Below the pieces are notes generated by a model, which searched no databases, was not told the origin of the DNA, and saw nothing but the letters and a program-made list of their open reading frames with translations. DNA of 6,587 bases from an uncultured Anaerococcus sp. (GTDB taxonomy: Bacteria > Bacillota > Clostridia > Tissierellales > Peptoniphilaceae). The stretch is from contig URRX01000082.1 in assembly GCA_900550345.1 (NCBI GenBank), positions 1 to 6,587 on the forward strand. Direction: 5' to 3'. Positions 6,529-6,587 of the stretch are shown here, piece after piece (within the stretch, counting starts at the first letter, position 1; each line of letters opens with the position of its first letter). A program made the position numbers and the translations under genes.

Positions 6529-6587
6529 ATGAGAAAAACAAAAGAATTTGAAATAGAAAGATTTATCACAAATAGTGAAGGATACTT
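6529..6587 (+). CDS. Start of a further gene, truncated by the window end
   Basis: An ATG at 6529 opens a frame that runs to the window end (19 codons, beginning MRKTKEFEIERF). It begins one base after the UbiB-family stop codon and has a good SD, AGAAAGGA (6516-6523), five bases upstream and inside the preceding coding region. The ATG at 6524 is excluded because it meets TGA after two codons. Tight spacing and the lack of any terminator indicate that it is the third gene of the comEB operon. The visible residues are charged, not signal-peptide-like, and too few to name a family. Confidence 0.7.
   Translation, partial: MRKTKEFEIERFITNSEGY

Overview
The window looks like a chromosomal segment of a very AT-rich Gram-positive bacterium. 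Non-coding stretches are almost pure A/T (only 9 G/C in the first 113 bases). Codons are strongly A/T-ending, Shine-Dalgarno (SD) sites are strong on most genes, and U-run intrinsic terminators are present. Gene content (cls, a YtrA-type GntR/ABC cassette, comEB, an ABC1/UbiB kinase) fits a low-GC Firmicute. An anaerobic Tissierellia-type organism (Anaerococcus, Peptoniphilus or Parvimonas-like) is my best guess, but that rests on style only and is not proven. All genes are on the plus strand.

Layout: (1) 1-113 is an AT-rich leader with promoter-like elements. (2) 114-1715 is a cardiolipin synthase with both HKD motifs, closed by a GNRA-loop terminator at 1714-1740. (3) 1755-1845 is a promoter and leader carrying a 7-bp inverted repeat that is a good candidate operator. 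It precedes a three-gene operon: a short GntR/YtrA-family repressor (1846-2238), an ABC ATPase (2210-3073, overlapping the regulator by 29 bases) and an ABC-2-like permease (3073-4326, sharing one base with the ATPase stop). A strong terminator follows at 4361-4386. (4) 4415-4444 is a promoter and perfect SD leading to a second operon: dCMP deaminase (4445-4885), an ABC1/UbiB/AarF-family kinase-like protein (4893-6527) and the first 19 codons of a further gene (6529 onward) cut by the window end.

How the genes work together: the cassette at 1846-4326 is a self-regulated transporter of the kind that, in Bacillus subtilis YtrABCDEF, responds to cell-wall-active antibiotics. Here it is reduced to one regulator, one ATPase and one permease. 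Cardiolipin synthase also acts at the membrane but has its own transcription unit. comEB supplies dUMP for thymidylate synthesis. Its link to the downstream membrane-anchored UbiB-family protein is positional only.

I see no mobile element, CRISPR array, RNA gene or clearly novel multi-gene system. The points most worth checking are the operator-like repeat, the missing SD before cls, and the glycine in the nucleotide-binding loop of the UbiB-family protein, which probably sits in an organism without ubiquinone.
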